Source of the DNA: CALVGQ01 sp031551965
GTDB taxonomy: Bacteria; Bacillota_I; Bacilli_A; Erysipelotrichales; Erysipelotrichaceae
Direction of reading: 5' to 3'
NCBI GenBank assembly: GCA_031551965.1
Contig: JAVBMW010000003.1
Span: 1-64,000 of the forward strand
Length of the DNA: 64,000 nucleotides
The notes below the pieces were generated by a model that saw only the letters and a list, made by a program, of their open reading frames with translations, ran no database searches and was not told the origin of the DNA. The number at the start of each line of letters is the position of its first letter. Positions within the stretch are counted from its first letter, which is position 1. Positions 36,905 to 45,345 of this stretch are shown in pieces. A program made the position numbers and the translations under genes.

Positions 36905-38788
36905 TTAAGAACTTTTCTTAAACCAATATAAAGAACCATTTTCATCATCAAGTCCAGTTATTGGATTGACTCTTCTTTCTTCGAGGGCATCACTGATCGT
37001 ATACCAAGGACCTTCTTGGCCTTTTGGGTAAAGCTTATTGACAATAATTTGAAACATTTTGCGGCTTAATCTACGTTCCTCAGTCGATACAAGTGCTTGA
37101 TTTTCATCATAACCATTCCATACACAAAGGGTCATTTGCGGATTATAACCAACGATCAAACTATCCCAATCACTAGAACCAGACTTGGCCGCAACGGTAG
37201 TATAAGGTTCATAACCTAATAGTGATGGACCTGAAACATAATTGTTTTTAATGTCAAAAGGGGCACGCAACAAGGAAGTCAACACTAGTGTATCATCCCG
37301 ATCTAAGATTTGCATTGGTTTGTTTTTTCTTTGATAAATGATATTTCCATTACTATCTTTTATACACTGAATCAGTGCAGGTTCATCAACTAAACCTTCT
37401 GATGCAAACGTATTATAGATTTTAGTTAAATCGATCAATGGGAAATCAGTTGTACCTAAAGCCATTGAAGCTGTGGCTTCTTTTTGTTGAATACCAAACA
37501 TATCCAAAGCATTTAATAACATTTCAGTTCCTAAGAATAAATGAGTTTTAATGGCATAAACATTATCAGAGGTCGATATCGCATGGATCAATGAAATATC
37601 AATGTTTGCGTAAAGTTCTTTGTAGTTTTCAGGAGTATAAGACACCGTTTGAGTTAGTTGAAAACTAGTTTTTGCGCTTAAAAAAGTTGTGCTAGGGGAA
37701 AAACCTTGATTTAAAGCGATATAGTAAAGCAATGGTTTAATCGTAGAACCAACCTGACGCTGTGAATATAATGCACGATTGTATTGGGTATCAGTATATC
37801 GCGTACCACCGCTCATTGCACTGACTTCAAATGAAAAAGGGTGCATCAAAATAACGGCGGTTTGCTGCGTCGAATCTTTCATAGTTTCATCAATTGTATT
37901 TTGAATGATTTGTTGAGCAGTAGGATCATAGTAAGTATAAATATCCAAACCATGATCCATTTGAACATCTGTACAAAAACCTAATTTTTTGCATTCCGCA
38001 AAAACCGCATCTTTGTAATAACCAGATATATTTTTATCGATCTGCTTTTTGTAGTCTGCTAACTCTACATCTTCTAAGAAAACTAGCTCTGCTTGTCGTT
38101 CTGTAATATAATCATTCGCGACCATTGCATTGAGAACTGTTTTTTGACGAGATTTGGATCTTTCATAGTTTAAATAGGGTGAAAAATAAGAAGGCCCATT
38201 TGGAATCCCTACTAACATCGTTATTTGAGCTAAACTGCAATCAGTAATATCTTTATCAAAATAGAAGCGTGCAGCTGTGTTGATCCCAGTGATCCCATGC
38301 CCAAAGTAAGAAGAATTCAAATAAGCTTCTAAAATTTCCTCTTTCGAATAATGAATTTCCAAACGAGATGCATAAACCATTTCTACTAGTTTTCTTTCAA
38401 TAGTTTGAGCTTGAGTCAAATATAAATTTTTGGCTACTTGTTGAGTGATGGTAGAACCCCCTTGAACAATAGCGTTATTGACAAGATTTAAATAAATCGC
38501 CTTTGTAGTTCGCAAAGGATCGATCCCAAAATGATAAAAGAATCGTTTATCTTCGATCGCAACCGTAGCATTGATCACATTTTGGGGAACATCATCAATG
38601 CTTACCCAATCCAGATTATTTTGATTGCTGGTTTTATAAAAGACTTGCATATCTTTATCATACAAGCGAATTAACGTATTCGTTAACAATTCAGGTTTAG
38701 GCAAGAAATAACAAGTAGCATAAAAACAGATCAATGAAAAAACACCCAATATAGTAAAGAACTTAAAAATTTTCCATAATTTTTTCAT
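36905..38788 (-). CDS. Class A penicillin-binding protein (PBP1A-like)
   Basis: Bifunctional peptidoglycan synthase of 627 residues. A membrane anchor lies at about 10-30. The glycosyltransferase domain has Glu79 in AIEDKRFFYHFGID, then QGGSTITQQVAKNLYL and RKLVEMVYASRLE. The transpeptidase domain has the nucleophile Ser348 in S-T-I-K, the motif S-D-N in ISTSDNVYAI, and K-S-G in place of the common K-T-G. GAGGTGA upstream of 38788 chooses this start; an in-frame ATG 123 bp further upstream has no such site. No long C-terminal extension is present. It diverges from the argS operon. Confidence 0.93.
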   Translation of the reverse strand: MKKLWKIFKFFTILGVFSLICFYATCYFLPKPELLTNTLIRLYDKDMQVFYKTSNQNNLDWVSIDDVPQNVINATVAIEDKRFFYHFGIDPLRTTKAIYLNLVNNAIVQGGSTITQQVAKNLYLTQAQTIERKLVEMVYASRLEIHYSKEEILEAYLNSSYFGHGITGINTAARFYFDKDITDCSLAQITMLVGIPNGPSYFSPYLNYERSKSRQKTVLNAMVANDYITERQAELVFLEDVELADYKKQIDKNISGYYKDAVFAECKKLGFCTDVQMDHGLDIYTYYDPTAQQIIQNTIDETMKDSTQQTAVILMHPFSFEVSAMSGGTRYTDTQYNRALYSQRQVGSTIKPLLYYIALNQGFSPSTTFLSAKTSFQLTQTVSYTPENYKELYANIDISLIHAISTSDNVYAIKTHLFLGTEMLLNALDMFGIQQKEATASMALGTTDFPLIDLTKIYNTFASEGLVDEPALIQCIKDSNGNIIYQRKNKPMQILDRDDTLVLTSLLRAPFDIKNNYVSGPSLLGYEPYTTVAAKSGSSDWDSLIVGYNPQMTLCVWNGYDENQALVSTEERRLSRKMFQIIVNKLYPKGQEGPWYTISDALEERRVNPITGLDDENGSLYWFKKSS

Positions 38789-38904
38789 TGGTTTCACCTC
38801 AACGTTATTTTGTGCAAAACCTAAAATTTTAAACCAAAACAACTCTTTATTAATTAAAAATTTAGATTTGATAATATTTAGCACTAAAAAAATGAAAGTA
38901 TCTC

Positions 38905-38932
38905 TTGACAAGTCAACAAGAATTCATATAAT
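38905..38932 (+). promoter_or_regulatory. Consensus promoter of the DUF1934-argS-rpoE operon
   Basis: Perfect TTGACA (38905-38910) and TATAAT (38927-38932) with 16-bp spacing. It places transcription start near 38939, so any start codon upstream of that is excluded. Confidence 0.9.
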
Positions 38933-38957
38933 CAAGGGGAAAAGGGTGAAAACAACC

Positions 38958-39356
38958 ATGGAACTTATGTCAATTAAAGTTGATGTTTATCATACAGATC
39001 TACAAGAAAATGCAAAATCGATAATTAGAAATTGTGCAGGTTCTAAAGATACAGAGAATGGATTAACTTATATAGAAGATGAATTGAATAAGGTTAAAGT
39101 TACTTTGAAAGTCGATAAGGATTGTTTAAAGATCGTGAGAACTTCAGAGGCAACGACAACAATTAACTGTGATTTAAAGAATGTTACTGAAGCTATTGTT
39201 GAAACGGTAGAAGGTAAAGTAATATTTGAAGTTCAAACTCTTTCACTAGTGATTAAACGATTTGAAATCAAAGCTGTTTATAAGTTGTTTCAAAATGGAA
39301 TGTGTATTGGTGAGCACTCATACCGTTGTTTGATCAAGGAGGGAAGTCATGAATAA
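38958..39356 (+). CDS. DUF1934 (YwiB-like) beta-barrel protein
   Basis: A 132-residue cytoplasmic protein of the DUF1934 family, small beta barrels of unknown function. In Bacillus the member ywiB also lies beside argS, which supports the call. The C-terminal part, a run of beta strands ending in LFQNGMCIGEHSYRCLI, is typical. The ATG at 38958 follows AAGGGTG with 9-bp spacing and lies just after the promoter, which rules out the longer frame from 38868. Its stop overlaps argS by 8 bp. Confidence 0.8.
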   Translation: MELMSIKVDVYHTDLQENAKSIIRNCAGSKDTENGLTYIEDELNKVKVTLKVDKDCLKIVRTSEATTTINCDLKNVTEAIVETVEGKVIFEVQTLSLVIKRFEIKAVYKLFQNGMCIGEHSYRCLIKEGSHE

Positions 39357-40986
39357 AATAGAAAAAGATTTAAAATTAGCGTTACAATCCTGTGCAAAGC
39401 AGTTGCTTGATATAGATTTAGATTTAGAAAGCATCAGCATAGAAATACCAAAAGAAAAAACTCATGGCGATTATTCAAGCAATATCGCAATGAGAGTGTG
39501 TAAATTAGCACAAAAAAATCCAAGAGAAGTAGCTCAAATCATTATCGATGGATTAAAACTAAATAGTATTGAAAAATGTGAGATCGCTGGTCCTGGATTC
39601 ATTAATTTTTTTATGAAGTCGGAAAGTTTATCTGATGTGATAAAAACAGTGTTGGATCAAAAAGAGAACTATGGTAAAAGTGATGCTGGTAAAGGAATCA
39701 AAATCAATGTAGAATATGTATCTGCCAATCCTACTGGCGATTTACATCCTGGTCATGCACGTGGGGCTGCAATTGGAGATTGCCTAACTCGATTAATGTC
39801 TTTTGCAGGATATGATGTAACACGTGAATACTATGTCAATGATGCAGGTAATCAAATGAATAATTTGGCAAAATCAGTTCAAGCTCGTTATTTTGAACTG
39901 TTTGAAAAGGAATTTGAAATTCCAACTGATGGTTACTTTGGTGAAGATATTATTGAGATTGCCAAACAATTCAAAGCAGAATATGGTGATCAATATTTAA
40001 ATATTGAAGATGAAGAAGCATTAGAAGTGTTTAAAGCCTATGGCAAAGAAAAAGAATTGAATAAACTTAAACAGGATTTAAAATCATTTAATGTAGAATT
40101 CGATGTTTGGTCAAGTGAAGTTGATATTTATAAACGTGGACTTGTAAAAAAATCGTTGGATACTTTGATCGAACAAGGGTCAACCTATAAAGAAGATAAC
40201 GCTTTATGGCTGGATACAATGCAGTTTGGTGATGATAAAAATCGTGTTTTGATAAAAAGTGATGGAAGTTATACATATTTGACTCCTGATATAGCATATC
40301 ATTTGGATAAATTAGATCGTGGATTTGATCAACTGATCGATTTATTTGGAGCGGATCATCACAGTTATATCACGCGTTTAAAAGCGGCTATACAAGCACT
40401 TGGATATCCAGCTGGAAAACTTGAAGTTGATATTATTCAAATGGCTAGAATGATCAAAGATGGAGAAGAATTCAAACTATCAAAACGTTCAGGAAAAGCA
40501 GTAGCGCTTCGTGATTTGATTGAAGAAGCAGGATCAGATGCAGTTCGTTATTTCTTTGCCTCAAGGGCAGCAGATACCCAAATGGATTTTGATTTGGATA
40601 TGGCTACAAAACAAAATAACGAAAATCCGGTTTATTATGCTCAATATGCACATGCTAGAATGTGTTCGATTTTAAGCGCTTGTGATTTTGAGATGGCGAC
40701 AAGTTATGAATTGTTGACACACCCCAAAGAATTAACACTTTGTAAGCAAATCAACGAGTTCTCTGCAGTTGTTGCGGACGCAGCGAAGACTAGACAACCA
40801 CATAAGATGTGTAACTACATTCGTTCATTAGCACAGGAATTTCATAGTTTCTATAACGATTGTAAAGTAAATGATCCACAAAATGTTCAGTTGTCATCAC
40901 AACGTGTAGATTTAGTCCTTGCGACAAAGATAACACTTGCGAATGCATTAAATTTAATTGGAGTTAGCGCTCCTGAGAAGATGTAA
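39349..40986 (+). CDS. argS: Arginyl-tRNA synthetase
   Basis: Class I aminoacyl-tRNA synthetase, 545 residues, the usual length. The HIGH motif appears as HPGH in NPTGDLHPGHARGAA (about residue 130), and the KMSKS-equivalent is FKLSKRSGKA (about 374). The C-terminal anticodon-binding domain contains NPVYYAQYAHARMCS. It overlaps the preceding gene and precedes rpoE, as in many Firmicutes. No T-box leader is visible; the leader is only about 20 nt. Confidence 0.98.
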   Translation: MNKIEKDLKLALQSCAKQLLDIDLDLESISIEIPKEKTHGDYSSNIAMRVCKLAQKNPREVAQIIIDGLKLNSIEKCEIAGPGFINFFMKSESLSDVIKTVLDQKENYGKSDAGKGIKINVEYVSANPTGDLHPGHARGAAIGDCLTRLMSFAGYDVTREYYVNDAGNQMNNLAKSVQARYFELFEKEFEIPTDGYFGEDIIEIAKQFKAEYGDQYLNIEDEEALEVFKAYGKEKELNKLKQDLKSFNVEFDVWSSEVDIYKRGLVKKSLDTLIEQGSTYKEDNALWLDTMQFGDDKNRVLIKSDGSYTYLTPDIAYHLDKLDRGFDQLIDLFGADHHSYITRLKAAIQALGYPAGKLEVDIIQMARMIKDGEEFKLSKRSGKAVALRDLIEEAGSDAVRYFFASRAADTQMDFDLDMATKQNNENPVYYAQYAHARMCSILSACDFEMATSYELLTHPKELTLCKQINEFSAVVADAAKTRQPHKMCNYIRSLAQEFHSFYNDCKVNDPQNVQLSSQRVDLVLATKITLANALNLIGVSAPEKM

Positions 40987-41004
40987 AGGAAGGAAGAATT
41001 ATTC

Positions 41005-41346
41005 ATGTTAAGATCCATGACAGATGTTGCTTTTGAAATATTAGGTAGGCACGAGGGAGAAATCTCATTTATTGATTTTTGGAATCAAGTAAGCCAGGAA
41101 ATGGGATATACACCTGCTCAAGCTGAAAACAAAATTGCACGTTTCTATACTGAAATCATGTTAGACAAACGTTTCGTTTCGCTCAATAAAAATATGTGGG
41201 ATTTACGAGCACGTCACAAACTGGAAGAAGTGCTTATACCATTAGAAAACATTGTAATTGAAGATGACGATGAAAACGATGAACTGTTAGACTTCGATGA
41301 AGAGGATGATGAAGCTCGCGAAAGCGATAACGATGAAGGTTATTAA
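41005..41346 (+). CDS. rpoE: RNA polymerase delta subunit
   Basis: Small Gram-positive polymerase subunit, 113 residues. The N-terminal HARE-HTH domain (about 1-75) includes MTDVAFEIL and a DKRFVSLNKNMWDLR ending; the C-terminal tail is almost purely acidic, with the typical Asp/Glu run. It reduces non-specific nucleic-acid binding and speeds enzyme recycling. AAGGAAGG lies upstream. The tail is shorter than in Bacillus RpoE (about 173 residues). Confidence 0.93.
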   Translation: MLRSMTDVAFEILGRHEGEISFIDFWNQVSQEMGYTPAQAENKIARFYTEIMLDKRFVSLNKNMWDLRARHKLEEVLIPLENIVIEDDDENDELLDFDEEDDEARESDNDEGY

Positions 41347-41362
41347 GATAACTAAACAAAAG

Positions 41363-41394
41363 CAGTAAACTATAATAGTTTATTGTTTTTTTTT
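41363..41394 (+). terminator. Terminator of the argS-rpoE operon
   Basis: CAGTAAACTA (41363-41372) pairs with TAGTTTATTG (41376-41385, one G-U), followed by nine T. Confidence 0.9.
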
Positions 41395-41400
41395 GGAATT

Positions 41401-41428
41401 GAAATTAAAAAGTGTGCCTAGGCACACT
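41401..41428 (-). terminator. Perfect 18-bp palindrome, probable terminator of the Rpn gene
   Basis: AGTGTGCCTAGGCACACT at 41411-41428 is a perfect palindrome with no spacer. On the minus strand it is followed by TTTTAATTT, which fits termination of the gene at 41508-42380. Confidence 0.65.
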
Positions 41429-41507
41429 AAAAGTAGGTCTTAAAAGTCTGAATCAATATTATCTTTAAGAAGCCAAGAAAAAATCGTAAAACTTTTAACG
41501 AGTTATT

Positions 41508-42380
41508 TTAAGATTTGATATCACTTTGAAGCTTTAAAATTTCTTCGCATTTTAGCCCAGTAGTTTCTGAGATTAAATTAACATCCATACCGTGATCAAG
41601 CATTTTTAATGTCATTTTTAATCTTTCTTCAGCTTTCCCTATTTTTCTAGCTTCTGTAGTAAAAGCTATGATGTCAGCTTTTCTTTTTTCTTCTCCAAAA
41701 GCTCTGCTTAAAAAATCCTCATCATTGAAAATTGCTTCCATAACGTCCTCCGCCTTTCTAAATTCTGCACAACTTTGCATCATTTTTAATAATCGTTGAT
41801 TAGTTGTTCCATAAACGTATTCATTAAACAATATTGCCCATTGTAATGGTTTATCCAAGGTACAATAATCCTGTACATTTGTTGTGCTTTTACGTAACTC
41901 AATCATATGTACTTTTACCTTGTCTGTCAAGACTATATCCCTGTTTTTCTCACTCATTTCAAAGCAATGATAATAATCTAAATCGTCAATAACATTACAA
42001 TCCAACAGGAAGATTTGATGTAGTGGCATCATCTCTGTATACGCTGTTCCTTGTTGAACCAAATGAGTGATAATAACTGAAGCATAATATCTTGACCTTT
42101 TTCCCAATACTTCCCAAGTGATTTGTTTTTGCATTTCAATATCTACATATTCTTCATCATTGATTTTTACAAATAAATCCAATCTAATATTTTTTGATTT
42201 TCCAAATATGGTATTGAGTTCATTAGGTAATAGTTCAATAGTTCTCACTTCTTTTTTCAAATAACTTTCTAAAAAACCTTTGAGTACCATTGTGTTATCA
42301 TCACATATACTAGTTAGAAACATCTTAAATGGTAAATCATAGGATAACTTTAGTTTCTTTGTCCCATAATATTTCTTCAT
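41508..42380 (-). CDS. Rpn-family recombination-promoting nuclease (PD-(D/E)XK)
   Basis: A 290-residue protein of the Rpn/PD-(D/E)XK nuclease-transposase family. The nuclease core shows Asp in NIRLDLFVKI and the E-x-Q signature in EEYVDIEMQKQ. The middle segment YASVIITHLVQQG followed by HQIFLLD, and a C-terminal coil with EERLKMTLKMLDHGMDV and a small helix-turn-helix-like end, are typical of the family. Rpn proteins can raise RecA-independent recombination and behave like mobile domestic nucleases. AGGAGGG precedes the ATG. It sits alone between two terminators, which fits an inserted single gene. Confidence 0.85.
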   Translation of the reverse strand: MKKYYGTKKLKLSYDLPFKMFLTSICDDNTMVLKGFLESYLKKEVRTIELLPNELNTIFGKSKNIRLDLFVKINDEEYVDIEMQKQITWEVLGKRSRYYASVIITHLVQQGTAYTEMMPLHQIFLLDCNVIDDLDYYHCFEMSEKNRDIVLTDKVKVHMIELRKSTTNVQDYCTLDKPLQWAILFNEYVYGTTNQRLLKMMQSCAEFRKAEDVMEAIFNDEDFLSRAFGEEKRKADIIAFTTEARKIGKAEERLKMTLKMLDHGMDVNLISETTGLKCEEILKLQSDIKS

Positions 42381-42435
42381 ATTTCAATCCCTCCTACTAT
42401 TATTATTCTAGGGTTTTTGCATTTCACCTCACTTA

Positions 42436-42470
42436 AAAAACAAAAAAATGATTTTTTTCAAAATCACTTT
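42436..42470 (-). terminator. Terminator of the lacI-type gene
   Basis: Read on the minus strand, AGTGATTTT pairs with AAAATCATT around a short loop and is followed by a long T run. Confidence 0.8.
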
Positions 42471-42472
42471 AA

Positions 42473-43483
42473 TTATTGAGCTTTAATTGTAGACTGACCT
42501 TGAATGATTTTGAAAGGGACGGTCTTCTTTTCGTTAGAGAAAACTTTTGAAATTATTAGATTATTTAATATTTCTGAGCACTCATAAGCCATTTTTTCAA
42601 TTGGTATTTCAATTACAGTTAGACTGGGACTAAAGCATTCATACAAAGATTTTTCATTTGTACCAACACTAATGATTTCTACTTGATCTGGGATGTTTAT
42701 ATTTCGTTTGTTTAGCTGACTCAATACTCCGAAAGCTAAAGAATCACTGCTGATGAATAATCCGGTATGTTCATTCGTTATATTTAGTGATTCAGCAGCT
42801 TTTTTCCCACTTTCAATCGTATTGTCTAAACATGTAATTGTTGAAACATCAATATTTGCTTGATTCATTGTATCCACAAAACCACGAATTCGAGTTTTTG
42901 CATAAGTCAGATCAGCGTTGTCTGCGATCACAATAGCTTGAGTACAATGATGGTTGATAAATTCAAGTGCAGCAGTGCTTCCCACCTGACTGTTGTCTAC
43001 ACCTACACTTGGGAATTTATCAGAGATGCGATTATATAAGACAATTGGGCAATTTGTAGAAATGCTTTCAATATGAGCTAAATCGATTTGAGAAGCAGTA
43101 CAGATTATTGCCCCAGAATACATGCTTAAATTTCTTTCAGTTGCGACTTTGTCTAATTGATTTGGTTTGTAAGGACAAATAATGACTTCCATGTCTTCAG
43201 CATGATCAGATATAAATTTTTGGACTCCTTGTAAAAACTTTGTCACAAGAGTTGCCCTGAAATCAGTGGCCCAGAATATAGCGATACTTTTCTTTGTGGG
43301 TTCATCGCTACGTAATCGACGGGCTGATGTATTTGGATGGTATCCTAATTCTTTTGCAGTGTTCATAATTATTTCTTTTGTGGTATCAGGAATGTTGCGC
43401 TGGCTTGATAACCCACGTAATACAATTGAAACGGTGCTTAAAGAATAACCTGTCTTTTCAGCAATTTGTTTAATGGTAACCAT
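42473..43483 (-). CDS. LacI-family transcriptional regulator
   Basis: A 336-residue repressor. The helix-turn-helix at about 3-25 reads TIKQIAEKTGYSLSTVSIVL, followed by the hinge GYHPNTSARRLR. The periplasmic-binding-like ligand domain fills about 65-336. It is transcribed divergently from the AtuA/CoA-transferase operon and is almost certainly its regulator; operator-like palindromes lie between them. AAGGGAA lies 7-8 bp before the ATG. The ligand, usually a sugar in this family, is unknown, and sugar sensing does not obviously fit an acyl-CoA operon. Confidence 0.93.
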   Translation of the reverse strand: MVTIKQIAEKTGYSLSTVSIVLRGLSSQRNIPDTTKEIIMNTAKELGYHPNTSARRLRSDEPTKKSIAIFWATDFRATLVTKFLQGVQKFISDHAEDMEVIICPYKPNQLDKVATERNLSMYSGAIICTASQIDLAHIESISTNCPIVLYNRISDKFPSVGVDNSQVGSTAALEFINHHCTQAIVIADNADLTYAKTRIRGFVDTMNQANIDVSTITCLDNTIESGKKAAESLNITNEHTGLFISSDSLAFGVLSQLNKRNINIPDQVEIISVGTNEKSLYECFSPSLTVIEIPIEKMAYECSEILNNLIISKVFSNEKKTVPFKIIQGQSTIKAQ

Positions 43484-43512
43484 TAGATCATTCCCTTCAC
43501 ATCTACATAATT

Positions 43513-43541
43513 ATGATACACATCCAAAAAGGAAGTGTCAA
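43513..43541 (-). promoter_or_regulatory. Promoter of the lacI-type gene
   Basis: On the minus strand TTGACA (43541-43536) and TATCAT (43518-43513) with 17-bp spacing. Its -35 lies 15 bp from the divergent -35 of the neighbouring operon. Confidence 0.7.
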
Positions 43542-43556
43542 ACAATTAAATTATAT

Positions 43557-43608
43557 TTGACATAGCCTATAATATTTGTTAATCTAACGTTGTAGTACAA
43601 CGTTGTAC
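43557..43608 (+). promoter_or_regulatory. Promoter and overlapping-palindrome operator of the AtuA operon
   Basis: TTGACA at 43557-43562 with TTAATC at 43579-43584 (16 bp) is a plausible promoter. Immediately after it, AACGTTGTAGTACAACGTT (43586-43604) is a perfect 9-bp inverted repeat about a single G, and GTACAACGTTGTAC (43595-43608) is a second perfect palindrome sharing 10 bp. ACGTTGTA is thus present twice as a direct repeat 13 bp apart. This fits LacI-family binding at the transcription start. Confidence 0.8.
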
Positions 43609-43629
43609 TTAACTTGAAAGGTTGGTAAT

Positions 43630-45006
43630 ATGAACAAAGTAATTATCGGTGGGGGTCAAGGATTCTGGGGAGATAGTCCAGATGCAGCGATTCATATGGT
43701 TAAGCATAGCAATATCAATTATTTAGCCTGTGATTATTTAGCTGAGTTGACTTTATCAATTATGGCAAGACAAAAATTAAAAAATCCTCAGGCAGGATAT
43801 GCTCGAGATTTTTTGACTATAATGAATCAAATCGCAGCAGAAGCAAAACAAAAAAACATCCGTATCTTAACAGATGCTGGGGGGATGAATATTGAAGGCT
43901 GTGTTGAAGGCGTTAAAAATATCGCTGAGGCACAAGGGTTAAAAAATTATAAAATCGGCTATGTTACTGGAGATGATTTAACAGGGAAAATCGATGAATT
44001 ATTAGCCAAAGGTGTTAAGTTTGAAAACATGGATGGTGTTGGTAATTTTATGGACATCAAAGATAAAATCGTAAATGCCAATGTTTATTACGGTCATGAG
44101 CAAATAGAAGAATGTTTGAAGCTTGGTGCTGACGTTGTGATCACAGGAAGATCAACCGACTCTGCTTTGTTTTTAGCGCCAATTAAACATGAACTTGGAT
44201 GGGCTAATGATGATTGGGACAACTTAGCTCGAGGAATCATGGCAGGTCACTTATTAGAGTGCGGAGGACAAGGTGCTGGTGGTAATTTTGATTATGATTG
44301 GCGCAGTGTTGAACGCATGGATGAACTTGGGTTTCCGATTGCTGAGGTATCAAATGATGAATTTATTATTACAAAAGCCCCAGATTGTGGAGGATTGATC
44401 TCGGTTGAAAGTTGTAAGGAACAATTCCTTTATGAAGTCCACGATCCTGCAAACTACATTACACCTGATGTTACTGTAGATATCAGTGAAGCAACACTAA
44501 CACAAGTAGGTAATCATCGTGTAAAAGTTGGAAATGTAAAAGGAAAACAACGTCCTGAAATGCTAAAACTTTCGATTGGATATCAAAATGGATATAAAGT
44601 AAGTACAATGCTAAGTTTTGCCTGGCCAGATGCTTATGAAAAGGCAAAATATACTGCCGAAATGATCATGAAAAAAATGGAACGAAAAGGGCTGAAAGCA
44701 CAAGAAGTTCATATAAGTTATATAGGATTAAATGCACTTCATCTAGAAGTGGCAGATATGTCAGATGAACAGCTTAAAAACTTAAATGAAGTTGTTATGC
44801 GTATTGCGATTCGTACAGAGACAAAAGAAGAGGCTACTAAACTGGTTCCAGAAATTGCGCCTATGCAGTTAAATGGTCCTCCTGGGGCAAGCTTCTTTGG
44901 TGGGCGTGCTAATATTCAAGAAGTAATCGGTTTATGGCCTACACTGATTCCTCGTGAACATGTTGAACTTGAAGCGCATCTTGTGACCGTTGGGGAGGAT
45001 GAATAA
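43630..45006 (+). CDS. AtuA-family protein (DUF1446, acyclic terpene utilisation type)
   Basis: A 458-residue cytoplasmic protein of the AtuA/DUF1446 family, marked by a Gly-rich opening (IIGGGQGFWGDSPDA), TDAGGMNIEGC, VITGRSTDSALFLAP and LLECGGQGAGGNF. Family members occur in gene clusters for breakdown of branched acyl-CoAs and terpenoid acids, but their reaction is not established to my knowledge. It is the first gene of the LacI-controlled operon and the small AtuA C-terminal-like protein follows; in some organisms the two are fused. The substrate is therefore inferred only as an unusual acyl compound. Confidence 0.85.
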   Translation: MNKVIIGGGQGFWGDSPDAAIHMVKHSNINYLACDYLAELTLSIMARQKLKNPQAGYARDFLTIMNQIAAEAKQKNIRILTDAGGMNIEGCVEGVKNIAEAQGLKNYKIGYVTGDDLTGKIDELLAKGVKFENMDGVGNFMDIKDKIVNANVYYGHEQIEECLKLGADVVITGRSTDSALFLAPIKHELGWANDDWDNLARGIMAGHLLECGGQGAGGNFDYDWRSVERMDELGFPIAEVSNDEFIITKAPDCGGLISVESCKEQFLYEVHDPANYITPDVTVDISEATLTQVGNHRVKVGNVKGKQRPEMLKLSIGYQNGYKVSTMLSFAWPDAYEKAKYTAEMIMKKMERKGLKAQEVHISYIGLNALHLEVADMSDEQLKNLNEVVMRIAIRTETKEEATKLVPEIAPMQLNGPPGASFFGGRANIQEVIGLWPTLIPREHVELEAHLVTVGEDE

Positions 45007-45007
45007 T

Positions 45008-45343
45008 ATGGCTACAATTTATTTGAATCAAATTGCACATGGTCGCAGTGGAGATAAAGGGGATACAAGTAATGTTTGTGTATTTGCCCGTAAGCCTGAG
45101 TATTATGAAATCATCAAAAGAGAAGTAACTCCAGAAAAAGTTCGTGAGCATTTTAAAGGAATGGTAAAAGGTGATATTACTCGTTTCGAAGTTGAAAGTT
45201 TAAAGGGATTTAACTTTGTAATGAAACATGCACTAGGTGGTGGGGCAACTCATTCTCTACGTTTAGATAGTTTAGGTAAATCAATGGGTTCAGCATTTAT
45301 GAGAATGAAGATCGAATGTGAACTTGATTTAGACAAGGAGTAA
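45008..45343 (+). CDS. AtuA C-terminal-like small protein
   Basis: A 111-residue protein resembling the ferredoxin-fold extension found at the C-terminus of longer AtuA proteins. The conserved start, HGRSGDKGDTSNVCVFA, and the Gly-rich HALGGGATHSLRLDSLGK are its landmarks. ATG 45008 follows the previous stop by 1 bp, with GGGGAGG at 44992-44998. Together with the preceding gene it reconstitutes the two parts of full-length AtuA as separate subunits. Confidence 0.8.
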   Translation: MATIYLNQIAHGRSGDKGDTSNVCVFARKPEYYEIIKREVTPEKVREHFKGMVKGDITRFEVESLKGFNFVMKHALGGGATHSLRLDSLGKSMGSAFMRMKIECELDLDKE

Positions 45344-45345
45344 AA

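Noticed and set aside
38868..38957. Longer N-terminus for the DUF1934 gene from 38868
   Set aside because: A consensus promoter at 38905-38932 lies inside it, so the transcript starts after that codon.
38939..39349. T-box leader for argS
   Set aside because: argS follows another gene with an 8-bp overlap and the operon leader is only about 20 nt.
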